A stretch of DNA of 64,000 bases from Chamaecyparis obtusa. Its lineage: Eukaryota; Streptophyta; Pinopsida; Cupressales; Cupressaceae. Shown here piece by piece: positions 46,667 through 57,465 of the stretch (positions are counted from its first letter, which is position 1; each line of letters begins with the position of its first letter). The translations under genes were made by a program, and so were the position numbers. The notes beneath the pieces were generated by a model. That model saw only the letters and a program-made list of their open reading frames with translations, had not been told where the DNA came from and searched no databases. The stretch covers positions 188,501-252,500 of the forward strand of contig BSBK01000964.1 of the NCBI GenBank assembly GCA_027943335.1. The letters are read 5' to 3'.

Positions 46667-48120
46667 GTATCATCATACTTATGAATGATATCCTTAGGAA
46701 TTAAGTACCTTAGATTCATTTCTTCTTGAAAATCTTTGAAATATCCCCAAACTATGTTCCTTCTAGTCTTGCAATCAAGCATCAAGTAATAGTCTCTAAT
46801 TTGAATGGCTACTAGCTTTTCTTTCTTCCAGTGAATGTTTCCAACTATAGGAAATTATTTCATAAAATAAAATAAAATGTATATGATTAATGAATCATAA
46901 TTGAATATCTTTTTGTTTTTACATTTCTTTATCTTTTCCATGTTCTCTCAGAGCTGAACACTTAATGCCTCACAAATGTCATGATTTCCATCCTGTTGTG
47001 ACCATTTTGTATGTAGTATGAATGATTGTGATTGAAATGGAATTATCTCTATTGAAATGATATACCCTATAGCCCAAAATAATTTATGTGAACTGAACAT
47101 CTATTTTTCTAATGTTATTAACATTTATAGCTGCATGCTTATCCCATTTAGAATAAGTTAAATTACTCACTAAATACTTCTTAATTAGCTTCAAGGAAGA
47201 CACATCTCTTCTAGAATTAAAACCATTCATTGCCTCCAATACTTAGTGAATTTATAGGGTTTTTCTAACTAAAAGAACTGATCATCAATTCTACTAAGTA
47301 CAAACCTAATCCATTATGGCTCATCAAATTTTGGAAAACTCATAACTTGAGCTATCTTCTTAGTTTATAAAACCTTATATTCATCCTTCAACTAAGATTT
47401 CATAGATACATCTATGTATAGCTCATGAATTGCATGATGCCCTAGGTTTGCAAGATTGCAATGTATATATGCCCTAATATCCACAACATTCAATACACCA
47501 TATGGAACCATAGAAAAATCATCATCTAGGTCATCTTCCATGGATCTATGGGGTGTTTCTTAAACTTAGGTCTAGGTCGATCCTCAAAATTGACAATCAA
47601 TGGCGTGTCCATGATTTTAGAATCAAAACATTAAGTGTGTAATAAAAAATACCCTTTTACACCATTAGCAAGAGTTTTCTATTAAATATTTTAAAATTTC
47701 CTTCAATTATTGTTCAACCACATTCAATCGCTTTGAAATATCTTTCTCCAAGTTGCAAGTTGTATAATGAAGTGTCAAAATTCCTTTTTAAATATTTTCA
47801 TGTCAAAGGTAAAACACAATTAATGCATCCTACCATAGCTTCAAATTGCATTCAAACTATAATGTAGAGTTCCATCTACAATCCTCCCAATTCACTAAAC
47901 TCATTTATGCATCTAGAAATACTAATTGTATTCAATGATCCATTTTATTTAGGGGCCTAGTAAATATTTTTCTTGAAAACTCCCTCTTAATTCTATGACC
48001 TAATTCAGTTTCCTAATGAATTTACACATCAAGAGTAGGTATGGACCCTCCATTAGAATCTCAATTTCTTTTTGTTACCCTTTTCTTACTCATTTTCTTT
48101 CTAACTTCTTCAACATCCAC
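46667..48120 (-). pseudogene. Conserved unknown domain of element B copy 2
   Basis: It starts with the duplicated target GTATC and matches 2965-4420 of copy 1. Minus-strand fragments such as NLGHHAIHELYIDVSMKS (about 47,395-47,450) correspond to those in copy 1. Stops are frequent. Function unknown. Confidence 0.45.
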
Positions 48121-48123
48121 CAT

Positions 48124-48533
48124 CTATTTACCCTTATCATTTTTTTGCACATTATTCCTTTTAACCAAACCTCTCATATTCCCATTAGCATAATTGAATC
48201 TACAATACCTAGAAAAATGACCTAGATTATTGCATTTGAAAAATATCATCTTTGAATTCCCATACCTTATGTTCTCTTGATTTATCCTTAATCTACATTG
48301 CTTCACCATGTACCCAAATTTTTTTCATTTGTAGCATGTTATGTTCCCCTTTTGACATAATTATTCACCACACTTATGCATTCGCTTGATTTTTTTCCAT
48401 AGTTGTTGCATTTGAAATATTGACTTGATAATGATGTAGTATTTGATTTATTTCTGCAATAATTTGTCCTATGACTAATTTTTTTACAGACAAAACATCT
48501 TACATTAAATTTTTGTACATTAGGTTGTCTCAT
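48124..48533 (-). pseudogene. Zinc-knuckle array of element B copy 2
   Basis: Minus strand: a complete knuckle CFVCKKISHRTNYC (CX2CX4HX4C), then QYFKCNNYGKKSSEC (first Cys and His lost) and FFKCNNLGHFSRYC (first Cys lost). Three knuckles in tandem are unusual for LTR-element gag. A frame break separates the second and third. Confidence 0.65.
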
Positions 48534-48581
48534 AGGTGTCCTTCTAGGTTTCTCAATATGTTTTTCTAATAAAGAGTTGTT

Positions 48582-49252
48582 CTAACCATATCTAGAGCTT
48601 TCATCCTTTTCAAAACAAAGTCCTTTTATATCTCTTTTCAACCTTAGAATCTCAAGTTGTGCATCAGGCTTCACTAAGCTAGCTTTGAATTTAATAGTTT
48701 TAGCAAGATCACTCCTAAGTACCTCATTAAAAATTTCAATTTCTTTCTCATTATGTCTGGATTCATCAATATTAAACTGCAATTATCCATTCTCACAATT
48801 CAATTTATGACACTCCTCAAATTTTCCTTCAAGGATTTATCAAGATGTTCTTCATTCTTTTTCATTTCTTCAATATCCTTGGCCATCTTCATTACCATGG
48901 TGTCCATCTCATGCTTCATATTATCATTATGTTTTGAAATCTTCTCACATTAATCTGATTTTTTATTTTGAGGACTATGAATCATCAGTACTTCCTTTCT
49001 ATTTTAACTTCTCAACAAGATCTTTCCTCTTGTCCCTAGATATTTTCAATTGATCCTCCAAAGTTTTAATGAAATATTCATCTTCCTTGAGTCTTCTTTC
49101 CAATTCTAGGTTATGAACTTTTGACTTGTCAAGAGCTTCAATTGTAACCAGGAGATTCCTTTGAAGACTGCTAGAAAATGTTGAATCACCCATCAAGATC
49201 TTCCTCAAGATATTATACTTCTTCTGAGGCACAAATCTCTGATACCAATTTT
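48582..49252 (-). pseudogene. Coiled-coil N-terminal region of element B copy 2
   Basis: The blocks 49,268-48,999 (LELERRLKEDEYFIKTLEDQ) and 48,782-48,582 (FNEVLRSDLAKTIKFKASLV) are rich in heptad-like Leu/Ile/Lys/Glu. They lie upstream of the knuckles, where gag is expected. The region is absent from copy 1, which is truncated at 5030. The primer site (plus strand CTCTGATACCA) is at 49,237-49,247. Confidence 0.5.
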
Positions 49253-50338
49253 TGGTATTATGGAACACTGAGAGGAGGGGTGGATGAATTAGTATTCAAC
49301 AATTTTTAATCCTACTAAACTAATTCTTCAACCATAAACCAAAATAAGTGGAAAGTAAACAACTGAAACATAAAGGAAACATCAACATCATAACACGATT
49401 ATTATTTTTTGTATGGAAACCTTGTTAGGGGGAAAACCATGATGGGGATGGAACCCACAAGATTTAATATGTAGAATAAATAACTTTGTTAAAGGTTTTA
49501 AGTACAATAGAGGAATGCACATACATTTAGGTGCACTGCCTAGAGCTCCTTCTGAATTACAAAAGAGGACTGCAACCCTTAGGAAATCTCACTATTTTAT
49601 AAAGTATATTGGACTACAATCCAAAATGATGAATTTAAAGATAACATCACATATGCCAGTGCAATTCCATGTAAGTACAATATAAAATATCTACTCAACC
49701 ATCAATCAAACCACTTATTTCATGTCATTCACACATGTAGCATATCATAATATCATATCTAAGAATCACAATACCAAATAAATACAAAAACTTGATCTTA
49801 TATATCCAGTTACAAAAATAATTTATTTACTGGCCAGCCTCAAGAACAAAATAGATAACATGTGAAGTGTCATCCAGATCTATAACAAAAACTTGTTCGT
49901 AACCTTGAACAATAGAATAGATCTCTTATAGCATGTTGGATCTACCATCTCAACCTCAAAAAATTAATTCCATTAAATAGATAGGATCATTGATTGATTT
50001 ATTAACACTCTATCATTGTTTATCTTTGATCACTAAAAAAGTGATACTTAGAACTATGTGGCATGCTAACTTGATATCTCAAACTTCTATAAATATGGAA
50101 TAAGGTAAATTAAACTTTACTGAATCTCCCTATAGATTTCCTATTCAAAAATTGAAAGTTTCTATCGATACTAAATCTTTTACTATGACATGTACATTGT
50201 CCCTATTTTTTCCATACACGTACAAATTTACATCCAATCCTTTGGTAACAAATAATGTGGTAAGTGATCATCTAAAACATGCATGGTTTCCATCCAAGAC
50301 AACATACAATCCATCAATATTAGTGTCACTTTCAAATA
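49253..50338 (-). repeat. 5' LTR of B copy 2 (right)
   Basis: 1,086 bp, beginning TGGTATTATGGAACACTGAG on the plus strand and ending TTTCAAATA. It matches the left LTR with many substitutions, so B copy 2 is an old insertion. Confidence 0.8.
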
Positions 50339-50343
50339 GATAA

Positions 50344-51055
50344 TGGAGTTGAGTTTTGTTCAGAAAAATTTAACTAGTTTTGTAGTGAACATAGAATTGT
50401 GAGATAATTCATAGTTGATAGGATACCACAAAAAAATGGTGTTTCTAAATGAACAAACCATAAAATTATGGAGTGATCCCAATGTATGTAGAGAACTTTT
50501 GGTTTAGAGAGGAATATTTGGGGTGAGGCTATAAACACAACTTGTTTATTGATCAATAGATCATCCATTACTCTTGATAATAAAATTCCTAAAGAAATTT
50601 GGAAAGGTAAATTAATTGATTACTCATTTCTTAATGTTTTTTGTTATTATTCTTATGTACATATTTTTAAAGAGAGTGTAAATAAATTCGAAAACAAGTC
50701 CACAAAACATATTTTTCTTGGTTATGTAAAAGGTATGGAGGGGTACAAGTTGTGGGATACTTGTGCCCAAAAGATTATAGTTAGCCAAGATGTGTTATTT
50801 ATTGAAAAGGCAATAAAAATAGTTGAAGAACAATAAGGTATTATAGTTATTCCAGTAAAGGTGCAAAAATATGATGATAATATAGATGTACTAGATGAAG
50901 AACAATTAGAAGAATATCATCAAGGTGAGAAACTAGATTAGCCAAAAAGTGAAATATCACCCCTTGTAAGAAGATCAAGCAGAGAATCCAAAGCACCTAA
51001 AAGGCACTCTCCTAATTTTAATTATCTTATACTTTACTAACTGATTTTGGTGAAT
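50344..51055 (+). pseudogene. Copia A1, integrase C-terminal part
   Basis: The A1 frame resumes after B copy 2 (TGGAGTTGAGTTTTGTTCAG, matching 61,439 in A3). It reads KEIWKGKLIDYSFLNVFCYY and STKHIFLGYVKGMEGYKLWD, the conserved end of copia integrase, then the hinge. It is interrupted at 51,055 by element E; the flanking 5-mers are TGAAT (51,051-51,055) and TGAAC (56,925-56,929). Confidence 0.75.
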
Positions 51056-51733
51056 TGACGCAAGGGTAGATGGGGAGAGGGGCCAAAGGCACACCCTAAC
51101 CTGATCCACCTTGCAGAGATCACACACGAAAGCAAAAAACACACAAGTGAGAGAGAGAATGCAGAAATCTTTTCATATATTGACTTCAATTGATTCATAC
51201 ATGCTTGGCTATAAGGCCTTCCTAGTTTAGGCCAGATATTACAATCAAGTACAGAATTCCTCCAACATGCGAGGATATGAAATAATCTTCTATCTCCTAG
51301 CTTCTATCTCTAATGTCCTAATTCATGTCCTAAAACTACAAACAAAGATCACATTATATACAAGAGGCTACCAAACAAGTCGGCCTTCAGATCCACCATC
51401 AATGGAAGGAACGACCATATCTAGGTCCACATGCTTCCCAATGATAAATACCATCATTAAATCCATGAGCATAATTAATTTTAAGAGTCGGCCTCAATTG
51501 GAAACTAAAAGAAACAACTCGAGAAGAAAGGATAGCCGAGCGCCAAACAAGCATCACTGAGCGCTAGGAAAATTCACCGAGCACTAGAGAGATAACCGAC
51601 CAACACTAGTAAACAAAGAAAACTGAGCAACACTGAACCAACTCGATCAAAGTAGGAACTGTACAAAATAGGAAAACACAAACATGTTTTTGGTGACATA
51701 GGATTTCCAAGGACCCGAGATACTCATGCATCA
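51056..51733 (-). repeat. 3' LTR of E
   Basis: The plus strand starts TGACGCAAGGGTAGATGG and ends CTCATGCATCA. On the minus strand it starts TGATGCATGAGTATCTCGGG, like the F LTR. Confidence 0.9.
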
Positions 51734-51827
51734 GACACCTAGGGTTATTTGAAATGATTCTCCAAATCATGAAACAAGTACAATCCAAGCTAAATCCAAC
51801 CTAGATTGTGAAATCCATGAACTGTCT

Positions 51828-53279
51828 TCAATCGGTCTTCCACTTTACCAGATACTCCATATATTGTTTTCCTCTTGTACTTCTGCCAATTCTTTGCTCC
51901 AAAATCTGCTCAACTTCTTCTATAATTGGTTTCTTAGGATAATCATTCAGTACTATCATTTCTTCATCTAACTCATGGTACTCATACAAATAAGAAATGT
52001 TGAAAATAGGTGATGTATCCATTTCATCAGGTAACTCAATCTCATAAGAATTTATATTGTCAAATATCTTCAAAATCTTGCAAGGTCCAAACCTCTTCAT
52101 TTTCAACTTCCCATATGTTCCAATAGGAAATCTGCCTTTCTTCAAATGAACCATTACTTCATGACCGACTACAAAAGTCTTATGTCTTCTTGATCTATCA
52201 GCTTTGTCTTTGTATTTTTTATTACTTTTCTCCAACTTATGTTTCAAATCTTCATGCAATGTCTTCATGTACTCAACAAACTTTACTCCTTCAGCACTTC
52301 TCTTTCTTTCATCGACAATGTCTCTCAAATCTGATATACCTCTCGGTTGTATGCCATTTACAATCTCAAAAGGTATTTTTCTAGTAATTCTATTCACTGA
52401 ATTATTGTATGCAAACGTTGCTTGTGCCATCATAGAATTCCAGTTACTCGATGTGTCTCCAACTAAAAATCTCAAAAGATTTCCCAAACTTCTGTCTGTA
52501 CATCGGTCTGTGGGTGAATTGTAGACCTATATTTCAACTCAGTTCCAAAATTTCTCCAAAGGGTCTTCCAAAAGTATCAACAAATTTACTATCTCAATCA
52601 GAGATAATACTCCTCGGTAATCCATGCAATCTGACAATTTCGTTAAAGAAAATATCTTCTATATATACTACATCTGATGTCTTTCTACAAGGTATAAAAT
52701 ATGCCATTTTAGAAAATCTATCCACAACAAAAAAATATAGAATTATTACCTCTTACTTTCTTCGGTAAACCAAGAACAAAATCCATACTGATATCAATCC
52801 AAGGTTTCTTAGGAATAGAAATCGGTGTATAAAATCGAGTATTTATGACTTACTCCTTTTGAAACTTGACAAATTCTACAAATTTTCAAAAATTTCTAAA
52901 CATCTTTAGACAACTGTGGCCAAAAGTATTTCTCCTTAAGAAAATTCAATGTCTTATCACCACCAAAATGTCCAGCCAAACTACTACTATGTCTGTCTTT
53001 TATCAAATTAGTTTTCAATGGTCCTCTTGGTATACACAAATGAATACCTTTAAAGAACATACCTTCTTGAATAAAATATTCTTCCCATTTAGTACTCAGT
53101 TGATCTTGAATAGGTGCTCTGCACTTTCTCCATGGCTCAAAAAAATTAGGATCAAATTCATAAGAATCTCTCATGTCATCAAATCCAAGAACTTCAATTT
53201 TCATCTTGGTCATCAAAGATCTCCTTCTACTCAATGTATCATCAACTTGGTTAGTAACTCCACTCTTATGCTTTCTCAC
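51828..53279 (-). pseudogene. Integrase and chromodomain of E
   Basis: The block 53,279-52,896 has the RNase H tail (KHKSGVTNQVDDTLSRR) and integrase zinc-binding region (DRHSSSLAGHFGGDKTLNFL). The core is broken between 52,890 and 52,490: the second catalytic Asp region is readable, and a ~14-bp deletion lies next to the third catalytic residue. The block 52,487-51,828 carries the C-terminal domain and a chromodomain start (EQILEQRIGRSTRGKQYMEY), which ends early at WKTD. Compared with F, the chromodomain has lost its last ~20 residues. Confidence 0.85.
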
Positions 53280-53321
53280 AAATGTATAACTCTACAAATA
53301 CTCAACCCATTTCATATGTCT

Positions 53322-54305
53322 CTAATTCAACTTATTCTCACTACTCAAATATTGTAAAGCTTTATGATCAGTATACAATAAAAATTGACTCAGTATCAAA
53401 TAATGTCTCCATTTATTCAGGGCTTGAACAATAGCATATAATTCTTGATCATACATAGAATATTTCCTTTTTGCATCATTCAAGTTTTCACTAAAGAAAG
53501 CAACAGGTTTATCTTCTTGACTTAATACAACTCCTATTGCACTTCCACTTGCATCGCATTCCACTTGAAATACCTTATTGAAATTAGGCAATGCCAAAAT
53601 AGGAAATTCAACAACCTTCTACTTCAAAGTTTCAAAACTTTTATCAACTTCATGTGTCCACTTGAATTCTCTTTTATCTCCTCTCATAGTCTTAGTCATA
53701 GCATTACAAATTGAATTGAAATGCCTAATGAACTTTCGGTAAAAATTTGCCAAACCATGAAATGATCTTACCTCACTAGCATTCTCAGGTGTAGGTCAAT
53801 TCAAAATAGCTTCAACCTTTTTAGGATCCATCTTCAAACCATCAGCTAAAATCACAAATCCAAAATACATAATCTTATCTTTCATGAATGAACACTTTTT
53901 CAGATTTATCAACAACTTTTCTTCTTTCAACCTCTGCAATATTTCTTTAACATGCAACAAATGTTCTTCTCTATTCTTACTGAATATTAGAATATCATCA
54001 AGGTATACAATCACAAATTTATCTAATAATTTCTTCAAAACTTCATTCATCAGCCTCATAAAAGTACTTGGTGTATTAGTAAAACCAAAAGGCATAACCA
54101 ACCACTCATAAAAACCTTCTTTTGTCTTAAAAGAAGTCTTCCATTCATCACCTTCTCTGATTTTGATATGATGATACCCACTTTTCAAATCAATTTTTGT
54201 AAAATACTTTGTTACAGTCAAAATGTCCATTATGTCATCCATTCTTGGTATAGGAAACCTATATTTCACTTTTATCTTGTTAATTTCTCTGGAATCAGTA
54301 CACAT
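53322..54305 (-). pseudogene. RT and RNase H of E
   Basis: The minus-strand frame 54,305-53,796 has RT motifs [47 protein letters not shown] and the active site [12 protein letters not shown] stop near 53,796 precedes the thumb. RNase H follows at 53,597-53,322 (VECDASGSAIGVVLSQEDKP, MYDQELYAIVQAL, YTDHKALQYL). This is the coding segment absent from F. Confidence 0.9.
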
Positions 54306-54416
54306 TCGCCATTATCCATTCTTTTTAGGTGCCAATATAACAGGTACTGCACAAGGACTCAAACTTTCTCAGATCAAACCTTTTTGCAATAATTCTTGAA
54401 TCTGTCAGTTCAATTC

Positions 54417-55195
54417 CTAATTCTTGGTAGGTGTCAACCGATGTGGTGCCTTATTTGGTAAACTAGCTCCAAGGATTAGATCCATGCAATGATCAATGCT
54501 TCTCTTCGGTGGAAAACCATAAGGTACATTATCAAAAATGATTTCACTATACTCGGTGACTAACTTATCAATCTCCTCAGGGACACTATCTTCTATTTTC
54601 TTACTCAATTTGTTAGGAATCACAACAAAACATACATCATTCTTCTTCAAATCCTTAACAAATTTTCTTCGTTCCATCAAGCAAACTTTCATAGATGTAA
54701 AAACATTACTAACAGGTTCATCAATCAAAGGTAACAAGATTTTTCTTCTTCCATCAGTCCAAATAGTATATTTATGCAATCTCCCATCATATATAGCATG
54801 TCTATCATATTTCAAGGTCTACCCAACAAAATATGACAACAATCCATAGGCATGATATCACATAACGCCTTATCATAGTACTTTCCAATTTTCAAATTCA
54901 CATCACATTGTTCACTTACCAAGAGTTTATGCTCATCTTTGATCCATGAAACTTGATAGGGGTTTGGATGTTCCAACCTTTTCAACTGCAACTTTGTAAC
55001 CATTTCCTCAGATGCCAGATTCTCTGAGCTACGACTATCAATGATTACCTTCCAAAATTCATCAGAAACTCTACATCTAGTCTTGAACAAACTTTTCCTT
55101 ACCAGATCTTCCTTATTACTTTCAATCCAAAGTGCTCTCCTTACCATTAAGTTATTTTCCTTCTTAGGTTCATTCGGTGACTCTTCTTGCACCAA
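54417..55195 (-). pseudogene. Protease and linker of E
   Basis: The region corresponding to the catalytic triplet reads IIDSRSSENLASEE, i.e. DSR instead of DSG, so the protease active site is damaged. It continues CDIMPMDCCHILLGRP, frame break near 54,812, then the linker to RT (DLILGASLPNKAPHRLTPTK). Confidence 0.8.
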
Positions 55196-55229
55196 AGCAT
55201 TTCTACTGCTACCGACCTTCTTACTTGCA

Positions 55230-56076
55230 TGTGTACACTCAAATGATCTATGTCCTTCTTCTCCATAATTGTAACAAGTTCCTCAAAAACCACCTTGGTA
55301 GATCTATTATTTTCACTATAAGATCTACCTCTTCCTCTAGGGAATCTACCACCTCTACCTCTTTATCTTTTCACATGTCTCTTGTTCAATTTCTCCTCGG
55401 CTTTGAATGCAAATTGATAAGCCTTTTCAATGTTCTCCAATTTGACCAAACTGATTTATTCTTGGATAGAAACTCTTAATCCATTCATGTACCTAGCAAT
55501 TCTTTCCACATCATCTTCATCATGTCCAGATCTAATATCTAATCTATAGAATTCCTTAGTATATTCTTTTACTGAGATATCTTTCTGCCTCAAACTTTGC
55601 ATTTGCCTAACTAGGTTAATCTAATAATAACAAGGTAAAAAATTTCCTTTCAATTTATTCACCATTTTATTCCATGCCTTAATTTTGTCTTTTCCTTTCC
55701 TCTTTCTATCCAACTGTAGATGTTACCACCACAAGGATGCATGAATTTTCAACTTTGTGCTTGCAATTTTCACCTTCTTTTCCTCAGGTACATTTTCATA
55801 TTCAAAGTAATTTTCCATCTCGGTGATCCAGTCTACCAATTCATCATAATCCAATTTTCCACTATACTCAGGAGGATTAAAGTGTGGTGTAGACTTCAGA
55901 TTTGTCAAAGATTTCAACAATATTTCCTCACCTTGATCCATCATCGGTGTAGGTTCTACATCACATTGTTCTTCCTCAATTTTATCATCACTAACATCTT
56001 CAAGATGTCTTCCTCTTCTCTGGATTATTTCAACAACTTCTAATCTAGCAGCAAGTTGTCTCAACATGTCTTCCAA
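55230..56076 (-). pseudogene. Gag of E
   Basis: The N-terminal block 56,076-55,723 (ARLEVVEIIQRRGRHLEDVS; LKIHASLWW) is closely similar to F gag, then a TAA and shifts. The zinc knuckle near 55,250 reads CYNYGEEGHRSFEC, with the second Cys replaced by Tyr. The start was taken by comparison with F; no upstream ATG in frame is obvious. Confidence 0.8.
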
Positions 56077-56245
56077 TCATGGATCTGCATCTCGCCTCCT
56101 ACAAACTATCTTGAAACCCTCTGCAATTGCAGGCCATATTGCAATCTACTACCCCACAAAAAATCAACTAGGGTTTGACAAGAAGGAACCCTCAAACCTA
56201 GATTCACAAACCTAGATCTAGATCTCACCTCATTTTGGAACCGCC

Positions 56246-56924
56246 TGACACAAGGGTAGATGGGGAGAGGGGCCAAAGGCACAACCTAACTAGATCCACC
56301 TTGCAGAGATCACATGTAGAAGAAAAAAAACACACAAGTGTGAGAGAGAATGCAATAATATTTTCATATATTAACTTCAATTGATTCATAAATGCCAGGT
56401 TGTAAGGCCTTCCCGGTTTAGGCTAGATATTACAATCAAGTATAGAAGTTCTCCAACATGTGAGGATTTGAAATAATCTTCTCTCTCCTATCTTCTATCT
56501 CTAATGTCCTAATTGATGTCCTAAAACTACAAACAAAGATTACATTATATACAAGAGGCTACCAAGCAAGTCGGCCTTCAGATCCAACATCAATGGAAGG
56601 AACAACTAGATCTAGGGCCACATGCTTCCCAATGATAGATACCATCATTCAATCCATGACCATAATTAATTGCAAGAGTCAGCCTCAACAAGAAACTAAA
56701 ACAAACAACTCAGTAAGCAAGGATAATCGAGCGCTAAACACACATCACTGAGCACCAGGGAAATTCACTGAGTGCCAGAGAGATAACTGACCAACACTGG
56801 TAAACAAAGTAAACTGAGCAACACCAAACCAACTCGATCAAAGAAGGAACCGAACAACACAAGAAAACACAAACATGTTTTTGGTGACACATGATTGCCA
56901 AGGACCTGAGATGCCACTGCATCA
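56246..56924 (-). repeat. 5' LTR of E
   Basis: The plus strand starts TGACACAAGGGTAGATGG and ends ATGCCACTGCATCA. The sequence after it on the minus strand (GGCGGTTCCAAAATGAGG) is not an initiator-Met primer site, unlike those of C, F, G, H and J. Confidence 0.9.
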
Positions 56925-56929
56925 TGAAC

Positions 56930-57107
56930 TCAATTCATATTAGGAGGCTTCTGAAGAAGAATGTGAAGAGAAACAAAGAGATGTTATGGGAGAGGATATA
57001 GAAGCTCTTCACAAGAATCTAACATGGGAACTTGTTCCATTACACAAAGGAAGAAAATCTATTGGGAACAAGCGGGTCTTCAAGCTAAAAAGGTATTCAA
57101 GAAGATT
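56930..57107 (+). pseudogene. Copia A1, last part before LTR 2
   Basis: A1 continues after E with the hinge and the very start of the RT domain (EALHKNLTWELVPLHKGRKS, GNKRVFKLK). It then passes within ~20 bp into LTR 2. RT motifs beyond this point and RNase H are absent. Confidence 0.7.
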
Positions 57108-57409
57108 TATTTTTTGACCTACTAGAAATAGAAGGTTTTTATGAGTTGAATTACTATAAATAGTAAGTCATTTTGGTGACTTAACAAAAATAGTAATTTT
57201 ACAAGTTTTTTACATGTAGTTGTATGATTCATACTTATTGGATTTAGTAAGTGGTTCATAATTAGGACTCTGCAACTTGGTTGTCATATGAAAGATATTT
57301 AGCTGTAGTTTTTTTCTTGGTATACTTTTACCAAGGTTTTTCCAAGTAAATAATGTGTTAGATTCATTTACACTTTTTGTAAATTTTTGCACTTGTAATT
57401 TTCATAACA
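57108..57409 (+). repeat. Copia array LTR 2
   Basis: About 300 bp, ending CATAACA, followed by the primer site TGGTATTAGAGTGAGG (57,412-57,427). It separates A1 from A2 in the same orientation. Confidence 0.75.
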
Positions 57410-57465
57410 ATTGGTATTAGAGTGAGGTTATTTGTGTAGGAGTTGTTTGATTCTAGAGGTGAGAA

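Larger units (their letters stand above)
29343..50338 (-). mobile_element. Family B copy 2, non-autonomous LTR element, carrying nested C and D
   Basis: LTRs at 29,343-30,406 and 49,253-50,338 flank the element; the flanking duplication is GATAA (29,335-29,339 and 50,339-50,343), with three unexplained bases (ATT) on the left. An initiator-Met primer site lies at 49,237-49,247 (minus) and a polypurine tract at 30,407-30,420. Subtracting C and its duplicated target leaves about 7.8 kb. Encoded parts, 5' to 3' on the minus strand: coiled coil, zinc knuckles, unknown domain, charged tail with the 411-bp duplication. No pol is present, as in copy 1. Confidence 0.85.
51056..56924 (-). mobile_element. 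Chromovirus-type Ty3/gypsy element E, full-length but decayed
   Basis: LTRs at 51,056-51,733 (3') and 56,246-56,924 (5') are 678 and 679 bp. The flanks TGAAT/TGAAC are a 5-bp duplication with one mismatch. Minus-strand order: gag, protease, RT, RNase H, integrase, chromodomain. It is closely related to F in protein sequence but retains the RT-RNase H part that F lacks. Stops and shifts occur in every domain. Confidence 0.9.
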
